From contig JALSQW010000063.1 in assembly GCA_026985095.1 (NCBI GenBank), positions 47,411 through 111,410 on the forward strand: a DNA stretch of 64,000 bases, in the 5' to 3' direction. A program made the position numbers and the translations under genes. A model generated the notes under the pieces. The model ran no database searches. It worked only from the letters and a program-made list of their open reading frames with translations, and was not told the DNA's origin. Origin of the DNA: Acidimicrobiia bacterium. Lineage in GTDB: Bacteria; Actinomycetota; Acidimicrobiia; Spongiisociales; UBA5794. Position 1 is the stretch's first letter, and each line of letters opens with the position of its first letter. Shown one piece after another: positions 37,891 through 45,641 of this stretch.

Positions 37891-38550
37891 ATGGATCCGA
37901 TGCACGGTTGGGAGACGGAGGCGCTCCGCGAGTCGATGGCGCGACGCTCCGTTCCTCCGCGCCCGTCGGGTCGTCGTACCCCTCGTTCGAGCGACGACAT
38001 GGTGACCCTGCGAGAAGCGGAGCGGGCCACGGGCATCCCGATCAACACGTTGCGCAAATGGGCCCGTCGAGGCACGATCGACAGCCATCTCGAGGAGGTC
38101 GGAGACGTGACGCTCCGGATGGTGTCGATGCAGTCGGTCCAGCGCCGGGCGGAGGCGTTGGGAAGGCCCGCGACGGGGTCGGCGGCCCCAGCCGAACGGC
38201 CCGCCTCGGCGACCGCGGACGTCCCCGCCGAACCGCCGCCGGGAACGATGCTCGTGCCCGTCGACGCGTGGAACAAGATGCTCGGCCAGCTCGGGAACCT
38301 GCACGAAGCGGGACAGCAACTCGCCGAGGCCCGGGAACGAGCCGCCAAGGCCGAGACCGAGGCTCGGTTCCTGCGTGAGCGGCTGGCCGAGCTCAGGGAA
38401 CGGCTCGGGACCGTCGAGCCGGCACGATCCGAAGCCCCTCGCGAAGCTCCGTCGCCACCCCCCCCAGCGCCGGTGCCCCCCGATCGGCCCTCGACGACCG
38501 AGCCGGTGTGGCGCGCCGTGCTGGCCGGCTTGCGCCGTCGGCGCCGGTGA
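37891..38550 (+). CDS. Helix-turn-helix / coiled-coil protein, possible microcompartment regulator
   Basis: A 219-aa protein. Residues about 36-85 form a MerR/BldC-like winged helix (MVTLREAERATGIPINTLRKWARRG). Residues 125-175 are a charged coiled coil (heptads of Ala/Leu/Glu/Arg), then a Pro-rich stretch, and the C-terminus is TEPVWRAVLAGLRRRRR, basic. It is divergent from the microcompartment operon and sits 116 bp away, so control of that operon is a reasonable inference, not shown by the sequence. No ligand-binding domain is seen. Confidence 0.8.
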   Translation: MDPMHGWETEALRESMARRSVPPRPSGRRTPRSSDDMVTLREAERATGIPINTLRKWARRGTIDSHLEEVGDVTLRMVSMQSVQRRAEALGRPATGSAAPAERPASATADVPAEPPPGTMLVPVDAWNKMLGQLGNLHEAGQQLAEARERAAKAETEARFLRERLAELRERLGTVEPARSEAPREAPSPPPPAPVPPDRPSTTEPVWRAVLAGLRRRRR

Positions 38551-38575
38551 ACCACCCCCGGCGTGGCGACGCCCG

Positions 38576-39457
38576 ATGACGCTTCGGCAGTGGGCCGCGC
38601 TCGTCGTCGCCGCGCTCGGCTGGGGCACGGGCGGCGTCGCCACCCGAGCGGCGTTCGGTGCCGACGTCGAGGTGTGGACGATGGTGGCCGGGCGGGCCGC
38701 GATCGCCGGTCTGGTCGTGCTCGGACTCGTCGCGATCCGCCGGGAGCTCCGTCCCACCGTCGACGAGTTGCGGATCGGTTGGGTGATGGCCGTGTTCAAC
38801 CTCGCCGGCCCCTACGTCCTGTTCACCTTCGCCTACGCCTCCGCCTCCGCCGGCTTCGTGGGTCTCCTGGCGGCGCTGATCCCACTGGCGACCGCGGTGT
38901 TCGCCCACGTCATGCTCGACGACGAGCAGCTCACCCGGGCCAAGATCGTGGGCCTGGCCGCCGCCTTCGCGGGGGTCGCATCCCTCGGCCTGTCCGGGGA
39001 CAGCGGCCTCGCCGAAGGGGGGCGCCCCCTCTTCGCGCTCGGTCTGTCGCTGGCCGCCGTCGCCGCGATCGGCTATGCGGGCGCCTACGCCAAACGAGCG
39101 GCCGGCGACTACCGCACCCTGCCGGTGACCGGCCTCCAGTTCGGGTTCGGTGCGGCCCTCCTCGTGCCCGCCATGTTCGTCTTCGAAGGCGCGCCGACCG
39201 GCCTCACCGCCGCCGGGTGGGGATTGGTCGTCTACATGGCCACCGTCTCGACCGTCGTACCGTTCGTGGTGTACTACCGGCTCCTCCAGGACGTTTCCGC
39301 CACCCAGGTTTCACTGGTCGGGTACCTGGTGCCGTTGGTCGCGGTCGTCGGCGGCATCGTGCTGCTCGGCGAGCGGCTCCAGGCCGGGATGGTGCTCGGT
39401 GGGGCCTTGATCCTCCTCGGGGTGGTGCTGGCCGACCGTGCCGATCGGCTGAGATGA
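38576..39457 (+). CDS. EamA/DMT-family transporter
   Basis: A 293-aa membrane protein with about ten hydrophobic helices and the internal duplication of EamA permeases. Typical stretches are ALGWGTGGVATRAAFG in helix 1 and VSLVGYLVPLVAVVGGIVLLGE in the second repeat. These export amino acids, metabolites or drugs; the substrate is unknown. The start follows the helix-turn-helix gene by 25 bp. Confidence 0.9.
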   Translation: MTLRQWAALVVAALGWGTGGVATRAAFGADVEVWTMVAGRAAIAGLVVLGLVAIRRELRPTVDELRIGWVMAVFNLAGPYVLFTFAYASASAGFVGLLAALIPLATAVFAHVMLDDEQLTRAKIVGLAAAFAGVASLGLSGDSGLAEGGRPLFALGLSLAAVAAIGYAGAYAKRAAGDYRTLPVTGLQFGFGAALLVPAMFVFEGAPTGLTAAGWGLVVYMATVSTVVPFVVYYRLLQDVSATQVSLVGYLVPLVAVVGGIVLLGERLQAGMVLGGALILLGVVLADRADRLR

Positions 39458-39494
39458 GGGAGTACCTCACCGTATCTGCGAGGATTCGCGGGTC

Positions 39495-40403
39495 ATGGAC
39501 CGACCGGCGATCGAGACGAGGGGCCTGAGCCACGCGTACGGCAGCGTCGTCGCGCTCCATGACGTCGATCTGCAGATCCCGCCGGGGCGGGTCGGGCTGG
39601 TCGGCGCCAACGGTGCCGGCAAGACCACCCTGATCCGCATCCTCCTCGGCATGCTGACCCCGACCCGGGGCACCGCCGAGGTGTTCGGCCTGGACACCCG
39701 AGCCTACGAGTTGGAGGTGCGCGCCCGCGTCGGGTACATGCCGGAGGGGAACTGCCTGCCCCCCGACCAGACCGCCGCCGACTTCCTCATCTACGCCGCC
39801 GCGCTCGGCGGTCTCCCATCGCGGGCCGCCCGCCAGCGGGCATCGGACGTCCTCACCCTGGTCGGCCTCGAGGAGGAGCGGTTCCGGCCGCTGGGTGGCT
39901 TCTCCACGGGCATGAAGCAACGCACCAAGCTGGCGCAGGCGATCGTCCACGATCCCGAGCTCGTGTTCCTCGACGAGCCGACGGCCGGGTTGGATCCGGA
40001 GGGTCGGGAAGAGATGCTGGAGCTGATCTCCCGGCTCGGCTCCTTCGGTATCGACGTGCTGGTCTCGTCCCACGTCCTCGGCGACATCGAACGCACCTGC
40101 GACTGGGTGGTGATGCTCGAAGGAGGCCGGGTCCTGAGGTCCGGCCCCCTGGCGAGCCTCGTGGACGTCGACACCGTCGAGGTCGATCTCATCGACGACC
40201 CCGAGCCCCTGATAGCGGTGCTCGTCGCCGCCGGAGCGGCGGTCGAACGCTCCGGAACCAGGCTGCTCGTCACCGCAGACGGGAAGGACCCGTTCCTCCT
40301 GGTACGCGATGCGCTGGCGGACACGGGAACCGGGATCCGCTCCATGGGGCCGCGATCGACGAGCCTCGAGGACGTGTTCCTGGCCGTGGAGGGTTCCCGA
40401 TGA
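39495..40403 (+). CDS. ABC transporter ATP-binding protein (first pair)
   Basis: A 302-aa ATPase of the ABC-2 export type: Walker A GANGAGKTTL, signature FSTGMKQRTKLA (a degenerate form) and Walker B LVFLDEPTAGLD. A C-terminal region after about residue 220 is probably accessory. It is the first of four overlapping genes (ATPase, permease, ATPase, permease). The substrate cannot be told. Confidence 0.92.
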   Translation: MDRPAIETRGLSHAYGSVVALHDVDLQIPPGRVGLVGANGAGKTTLIRILLGMLTPTRGTAEVFGLDTRAYELEVRARVGYMPEGNCLPPDQTAADFLIYAAALGGLPSRAARQRASDVLTLVGLEEERFRPLGGFSTGMKQRTKLAQAIVHDPELVFLDEPTAGLDPEGREEMLELISRLGSFGIDVLVSSHVLGDIERTCDWVVMLEGGRVLRSGPLASLVDVDTVEVDLIDDPEPLIAVLVAAGAAVERSGTRLLVTADGKDPFLLVRDALADTGTGIRSMGPRSTSLEDVFLAVEGSR

Positions 40404-41296
40404 CGGCGAGGCGCGGCGTCGTGTACGACCTCGGGTACGTCCGCTACGACGGGCCCCGGCTGGGACGGCGCGGGGCGGTCACGGCGACCGTGCGCGACGG
40501 GATGTTCCGCATCCTCGGCTTCCACCGGAAGGCCCGCTACAAGATCCTCCCGTTCTTCCTGCTGGCCCTGGCCGTCCTCCCCGCGGTGGCGTTCGTCGGC
40601 TTCTCGTTCCTGCTGTCGAACTTCGCTCCCGACGCCGAGTCCCCCTTCGGCGGCCACGCCGAGTACTTCAGCCTCATCGGTACCACCGTGCTGTTGTTCG
40701 TCGCCCTCGCCGCCCCCGAGTTGCTCATCCCCGACCGGCGTCACGGCGTGCTGTCGGTCTACAGCTCCCGCCCGCTGCTCCCGGACGATTACGTGTGGGC
40801 CCGGTTCGGCGCCCTGTTGGCGGTGCTGTCGCTGTTCCTGCTCGTGCCCCAGTTCCTGATGTACATCGGCTTCTCCGCATTGACCGGCGAGACGCTCATG
40901 GCCGAGTTGATCGCCCGCGCCGGGGAGCTCCCGAAGATCGTGCTGACCGCCGCCGTCTACGCGCTCGCCTACGCACCACCGGCGCTCCTCATCGCGGCGT
41001 ACACCAAACGCAAGGCCGTCGCCTCGGGGGTCTACCTGGCGGTCATGCTGGTCGGCATGGGTCTCGTCGCAGGCGTCGTGCAAGCGACCGTCCTGCCGGG
41101 CCACCGCTTCGCCGCGCTCGCCGCCTTGATCGAGCATCCCAACTACGTGCGGGATTGGATCTACGGCCGGAGCGCCACCCAGGAGCTCATCGTCTCTCAG
41201 GCCGGGTTCGCGCCATGGGTGTCGGCGGTGATGATCGCCGCGGTCGCCGGGATCAGTCTCCTGCTCGTCGTCCGCCGGTACCGGAGGTCGATGTGA
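40400..41296 (+). CDS. ABC-2 type transporter permease (first pair)
   Basis: A 298-aa permease. After about 45 soluble residues (VVYDLGYVRYDGPRLGRRGA) there are six hydrophobic helices, the last near residue 280. The opening motif is typical of a group annotated as ABC transporter permeases next to short ATPases. It overlaps both neighbours by 4 nt. Confidence 0.88.
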   Translation: MTARRGVVYDLGYVRYDGPRLGRRGAVTATVRDGMFRILGFHRKARYKILPFFLLALAVLPAVAFVGFSFLLSNFAPDAESPFGGHAEYFSLIGTTVLLFVALAAPELLIPDRRHGVLSVYSSRPLLPDDYVWARFGALLAVLSLFLLVPQFLMYIGFSALTGETLMAELIARAGELPKIVLTAAVYALAYAPPALLIAAYTKRKAVASGVYLAVMLVGMGLVAGVVQATVLPGHRFAALAALIEHPNYVRDWIYGRSATQELIVSQAGFAPWVSAVMIAAVAGISLLLVVRRYRRSM

Positions 41297-42234
41297 CGGA
41301 GGATCCGGCGCTCGTCGAGTCGCCGACCGTGGTCGTCGACGGCGTGTCGAAGTGGTTCGGCCAGAAGGTCGCGGTCTCGGGGATCACCTGCTCGTTCGGT
41401 GCCGGGGTCACCGGCCTCCTCGGGCCGAACGGCGCCGGCAAGACGACCATGCTGCGCATGCTGACCGGGCTCATCGGCCCTTCGGAGGGAACCGTGGAGG
41501 TCCTCGGTGTACGACCCAGGACGGACCCGTCCGTGTACGCCGAGATCGGTCTGGTTCCCGAGGAGAACGCGCTCTATCCCGATCTGTCCGCCCGCAGGTA
41601 CGTCCGCTACGCGGCGGTGCTCGGCGGCGTGTCCGATCCCGACTCCGCTGCCGATCGTGCCCTCGAGACGGTGCGCCTGAGCGACGTCGCACACCGCCGG
41701 CTCGCCGCGTATTCCAAGGGCATGAGGCAGCGAGCGAAGGTCGCCGCAGCGCTGGTCGGCGATCCTCGGATCCTGGTCCTCGACGAGCCCCTCAACGGGA
41801 CCGACCCGGTCCAGCGTTCCCATCTGATCGACATCTTCCGTCGAATGGGCGACGACGGTCGGACCGTCATCGTGTCGTCCCACGTCCTCGAAGAGGTGGA
41901 GCGGATGAGCGACCGGGTGCTCGCCATCGTCGACGGGAAGCTCGCCGCCGCCGGAACGGTCCCCGCCATCCGCAAGGCCATGGCGGACATCCCCTATCGG
42001 GTGCGGGTCGAGGCCGACCGTCCTCGAGAGCTGGCTGCCGCGCTGGTCTCCGATGCCCTCGTCCACGGCGTCTCCATCGACGATCAGGTCCTCCACGTCG
42101 AGACCGAGGATCTCGCCGGCCTCGGCCGCCGACTGGCCGCCGTGGCCCGCCAGGTCGATGCCCGCATCGTGTCGTTCCGACCCGAGGACGCGTCGCTGGT
42201 GAGCGTGTTCCGCTATCTGGTCCACCGCCGATGA
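41293..42234 (+). CDS. ABC transporter ATP-binding protein (second pair)
   Basis: A 313-aa ATPase: Walker A GPNGAGKTTM, signature YSKGMRQRAKVA and Walker B ILVLDEPLNGTD. GTG at 41293 is chosen since it overlaps the previous stop codon (ATGTGA) and begins the protein just before the ABC fold. Its sequence is close in style to the first ATPase, suggesting duplication of the pair. Confidence 0.92.
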   Translation: MTEDPALVESPTVVVDGVSKWFGQKVAVSGITCSFGAGVTGLLGPNGAGKTTMLRMLTGLIGPSEGTVEVLGVRPRTDPSVYAEIGLVPEENALYPDLSARRYVRYAAVLGGVSDPDSAADRALETVRLSDVAHRRLAAYSKGMRQRAKVAAALVGDPRILVLDEPLNGTDPVQRSHLIDIFRRMGDDGRTVIVSSHVLEEVERMSDRVLAIVDGKLAAAGTVPAIRKAMADIPYRVRVEADRPRELAAALVSDALVHGVSIDDQVLHVETEDLAGLGRRLAAVARQVDARIVSFRPEDASLVSVFRYLVHRR

Positions 42235-42983
42235 CCGCCGCCACCGCCCTGGCCACGATGACCGCCCGGCGGAGCCTGACCCTCAAGCGGCTCGTCGGGT
42301 TCGGGCTCCTGGAACTCGCACCGGCGCTCATCTACCTCCTGTCGGCGGCGAACCTCCGAGCCGACCGAGCCCTCGAGCGTGCCGTCGACACCACCGTCGC
42401 CCTCTACTTCCCGTTGCTGTTGCCGATCGTGGCGTTGATCATCGGTGCCGGAGCCCTCGGCGACGAACGTCGGGACGGCACCATGTCGTTCATCGTGCTG
42501 CGCCCCATCCCCCGCTGGATCATCGCCGGCGCCAAACTGGCCGGAGCCGGCGCCGCCGCGGTGGGTCTCAACCTCGTCGGCGCCCTCGCCCTCGCCGGCG
42601 CCTACGGCGTCCTATCGGGCTCCTGGCACCTCGTGGTGCCCCTCGCCGTCGGATCGATCGTCGCCACCGTCGCCTACACGGCGCTGTTCGTACCCCTCGG
42701 CTACCTGAGCGACCGCGCCGTCCTCCTCGGACTGGGGTTCGTGTTCGTCTTCGAGAACGGGGTCGCCAGCGCCCTCCAGGGGGTGGCGTCCCTCTCCCCG
42801 TGGCGCCTCGGGATCGTCGCCTTGGCGGGCCTCGGAGGCTCCGACGTCGTCGCCGCCCTCCCCGATGTCGCGCTCGGCGACCTGATGCCCGGCGCATGGG
42901 GCGCCATCGGCAAGGTCGTGGTCCTCGTCGTCGTGTCGATCGGCGCCGTCACGTTGCTCCTCCGGCACCGTGACCTGGCGTGA
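42231..42983 (+). CDS. ABC-2 type transporter permease (second pair)
   Basis: A 250-aa membrane protein with about six helices, including LLLPIVALIIGAGALGDERRDGTMSFIVLRPIPR, a pattern of ABC-2 permeases (short excerpt GALGDERRDGTMSF). It overlaps the ATPase gene by 4 nt and ends the cluster. Confidence 0.88.
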   Translation: MTAATALATMTARRSLTLKRLVGFGLLELAPALIYLLSAANLRADRALERAVDTTVALYFPLLLPIVALIIGAGALGDERRDGTMSFIVLRPIPRWIIAGAKLAGAGAAAVGLNLVGALALAGAYGVLSGSWHLVVPLAVGSIVATVAYTALFVPLGYLSDRAVLLGLGFVFVFENGVASALQGVASLSPWRLGIVALAGLGGSDVVAALPDVALGDLMPGAWGAIGKVVVLVVVSIGAVTLLLRHRDLA

Positions 42984-43015
42984 CCGGGGTGTACGGGAAA
43001 CCCCGATCGTGTCGG

Positions 43016-43021
43016 TAGCGT
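43016..43021 (+). promoter_or_regulatory. Possible -10 box of murJ
   Basis: TAGCGT lies 9 nt before the ATG at 43031, slightly farther than the usual leaderless spacing seen elsewhere in the window. Confidence 0.38.
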
Positions 43022-43030
43022 GACGTCGAC

Positions 43031-44656
43031 ATGGACCATGACGATCGCCTGAAACAGGACCGCCTCTCGGGCGGGAGGATCGGTGTGGCGGCGATCATCG
43101 TCGGCAGCGGGATCCTGGCCTCGCGCCTGTTGGGGATCGTGAGGGAGATGATCTTCGCGGCGCTCCTCGGCGCCAGCGGGGTGACCGATACGTACGTGGC
43201 GGCATTCCGCATCCCCGACTACGCCAACTACCTGCTCGCCGGCGGGTTCCTGACGATCACGTTCATCCCGATCTTCTCCCGATACCTGGCCGACGGCGAC
43301 GAGAGCGCAGGCTGGATCGGCTTCACGGCGATCGTGCGCTGGCTCACCATCGCCGTGACGGTCCTCATCGTGGGTGGGTGGGTCGTGGCACCGCCGGTCA
43401 TCAGCGCCATCTACCCGCGGTTCGACGCCGCCCAGGTGGCCGAGACGGTGCGCCTGACCCGGATCGTCCTCCCCGCCCAGTTCGCGTTCGTCGTCGGAGC
43501 GATGTTCGTCGCCGTCCAGTACGCCAAGGGGCACTTCACGATCCCGTCCCTGGCCCCGGTGGTCTACAACCTGGGCATCATCGCCGGCGGCGTCGGCTAC
43601 GCGGTCGCGACCGGCAGGCCGGATCCCGAAGGGTTCGTGTGGGGTGCGGTGGCGGGCGCGTTCCTCGGGAACCTCGCGCTGCAATGGTGGGGAGCTCGAC
43701 GGGCGGGGATGCGCATCGTGTGGGCGGCACAGTGGAGGCACCCCGCGGTCCGCCAGTACGTCCTCATCGCCCTCCCACTCATGATCGGCCAGTCGATCGT
43801 GGCGCTCGACGAGACCTTCATGAGCGTGTTCGGGGGCCTCGTCGGCGAAGCCGCACAGACCCACCTCCTGTACGCCCGCCGCACGATGCTCGTACCGGTG
43901 GGGCTGATCGCCCAAGCGGCCGCGGTCGCGGCCTACCCCTTCCTCGCCCGCCTCCACGCCGAGGGGGAGGCACTGCGGATGCGACGCACCGTCGATCGTG
44001 CCCTGCGGTGGGTCCTCGTCCTGTCCTTGAGCGCCACCGCCCTGCTGGCGGCGCTGGCGGTCCCGATCGTCCGCACCCTGTACGAACGGAGCCAGTTCCT
44101 CCAGGCGGATTCAGCGGCCGTCGCCCGCGCGCTGTTCTTCTACGCCTTCGCCGTTCCGATCTGGGGGACCCTTCAGGTCCTGACGCGGGGCTTCTACGCC
44201 CGACGCGACATGTGGACTCCGGTCATCATCGGGACCGTCGCGACCGTCGTGGCGGTTCCCATCTACCTGTTGGCCGGCGACCGGTTCGGGATCGCGGGCG
44301 TCGCCACCGCCAGCGTCGTGTCCCTCGGCCTGTACACCGCGACCTTGGGGGCCGTCTGGTACCGCGACCCGATCGCCCGTGCCGGTCTCCGCCGAGTCGT
44401 CGCCACGGCAGGCCGAGCCGTCCCTCCCGCCGTCCTCGGCGGGTTCGCGGCGTTCGCTGCCGCCACCGTGGCCATGCGCACGATGCCTGGTGGAGTGACC
44501 GTCTCCAACCTGGTGGCGACCGCCGTGGGAACCGCGGCCTTCACGGCCACGGCACTGGCGGTCGGGGCGCTCTTGTACGACCTCGTCGTCGGACGCGCCG
44601 CCTCGATCGACCACCAGGTCGACCGGGCGGCAGCGGGGTCTCAGCTCGGCGGGTAG
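43031..44656 (+). CDS. MurJ-family lipid II flippase (MviN-like)
   Basis: A 541-aa polytopic membrane protein with about 14 helices. The MATE/MurJ marks are ASRLLGIVREMIFAALLG, the Asp/Arg stretch FRIPDYANYLLAGGFLT and VQYAKGHFTIPSLAPVVYNLG. It should flip the peptidoglycan precursor lipid II. An actinobacterial genome may have more than one MurJ-like protein; this may be a paralog. It overlaps the convergent sodN by 16 bp. Confidence 0.88.
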   Translation: MDHDDRLKQDRLSGGRIGVAAIIVGSGILASRLLGIVREMIFAALLGASGVTDTYVAAFRIPDYANYLLAGGFLTITFIPIFSRYLADGDESAGWIGFTAIVRWLTIAVTVLIVGGWVVAPPVISAIYPRFDAAQVAETVRLTRIVLPAQFAFVVGAMFVAVQYAKGHFTIPSLAPVVYNLGIIAGGVGYAVATGRPDPEGFVWGAVAGAFLGNLALQWWGARRAGMRIVWAAQWRHPAVRQYVLIALPLMIGQSIVALDETFMSVFGGLVGEAAQTHLLYARRTMLVPVGLIAQAAAVAAYPFLARLHAEGEALRMRRTVDRALRWVLVLSLSATALLAALAVPIVRTLYERSQFLQADSAAVARALFFYAFAVPIWGTLQVLTRGFYARRDMWTPVIIGTVATVVAVPIYLLAGDRFGIAGVATASVVSLGLYTATLGAVWYRDPIARAGLRRVVATAGRAVPPAVLGGFAAFAAATVAMRTMPGGVTVSNLVATAVGTAAFTATALAVGALLYDLVVGRAASIDHQVDRAAAGSQLGG

Positions 44657-45069
44657 ACGCCTGCGGTCGCGGACTCGGGGGTCTGCCAGAACACGTCGGC
44701 GACCTCCTCGATGAGCGCGATCATCTCCTCCTGGGCCTCCACGTCCATCGTCTTCTTGGCGGCCCCGGCGGCCTTGGTGGCGCGCCAGAACAGGTCGTGG
44801 AGCTCGGGGAACTGCTCGAGGTGGTGAGGCTTGAAGAAGTCCGTCCACAGGACCCACAGGTGATGTTTGACGAGCTCGGCGCGCGCTTCCTTGATGAAGA
44901 TCGCCCGCTCTCGGAACACCGGATCCTCCGAGGCATGGTACTTCTTGGCGATATTGAGACACGACATCGCCTCGACCATCGCCTGAGCCGGATCGTACGT
45001 TCCGCAGAACAGGTCGCAGTGGGCATGTGCCTCGTGGCGGGGTCGCAGGATGCGCTCGAGGAGCTGCAT
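44641..45069 (-). CDS. sodN: Nickel-containing superoxide dismutase
   Basis: A 142-aa NiSOD precursor. A 16-residue leader is removed before His17, giving a mature N-terminus HCDLFCGTYD: the nickel ligands His1, Cys2 and Cys6 are kept, while Pro5 is Phe and Val8 is Thr compared with the usual HCDLPCGVYD. The rest is the expected four-helix bundle. The adjacent sodX gene encodes the leader protease. A strong GGAGGTGA ribosome site precedes the ATG. Confidence 0.93.
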   Translation of the reverse strand: MQLLERILRPRHEAHAHCDLFCGTYDPAQAMVEAMSCLNIAKKYHASEDPVFRERAIFIKEARAELVKHHLWVLWTDFFKPHHLEQFPELHDLFWRATKAAGAAKKTMDVEAQEEMIALIEEVADVFWQTPESATAGVYPPS

Positions 45070-45122
45070 CGTCACCTCCAGTCGTGATCGCTTCCTTGTG
45101 CCCTCACCCTACAAGAGACGCG

Positions 45123-45128
45123 TACACT
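45123..45128 (+). promoter_or_regulatory. -10 box of sodX
   Basis: TACACT lies 21 nt before the sodX ATG, and a GGAGGGG ribosome site stands between them. The 80-bp region is shared with the divergent sodN. Confidence 0.45.
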
Positions 45129-45149
45129 CGACCGACGGAGGGGATCGAC

Positions 45150-45641
45150 ATGCGCAAGCGAGGATGGGTCACGGCCGCGGCGGCCCTCGGCCTGGTCGGG
45201 ATCGCAGCCGCTGCGGGGCGCCTCCGACGCTTCGCCGTCGTCGACGGCTCGATGCGCCCGGCCCTCGAGCCGAAGGACTGGGTGGTGGCACTCCGGCGCG
45301 GCGACAAGGAGCTTCGCCGCGGCGACATCGTGATCTTCGAGGACCCCGGCCATCCCGAGCGCAACCTCGTCAAACGCGTCGTCGGCTTGCCCGGAGAGCG
45401 CCTCGAGATCGGCAACGGGCAGGTGCACATCGACGGTGCGGTGCTCGCCGAGCCGTGGGCCAACGGCCCCACCTGGCCGATGGACCTGTGGGAGATCCCT
45501 TCCGATTCGGCGTTCGTGCTCGGCGACGACCGAGCCGCCTCATCACGGGACTCCCGGGTCATCGGCCCCGTTCCGGTGTCGTGCATCGGGTGGATCGTGA
45601 CGACCCGCTACTGGCCTCCGGGTCGGTTCGGATCGATCTGA
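45150..45641 (+). CDS. sodX: Nickel-type superoxide dismutase maturation protease
   Basis: A 163-aa S26 signal-peptidase-like protein. It has an N-terminal hydrophobic anchor, the catalytic Ser34 in VVDGSMRPALEP and the Lys75 in NLVKRVVGLPGE, then LGDDRAASSRDSRVIGPV. It should remove the SodN leader to expose the His that binds nickel. Its divergent pairing with sodN is standard. The 3' end overlaps the helicase gene by 34 bp. Confidence 0.92.
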   Translation: MRKRGWVTAAAALGLVGIAAAAGRLRRFAVVDGSMRPALEPKDWVVALRRGDKELRRGDIVIFEDPGHPERNLVKRVVGLPGERLEIGNGQVHIDGAVLAEPWANGPTWPMDLWEIPSDSAFVLGDDRAASSRDSRVIGPVPVSCIGWIVTTRYWPPGRFGSI

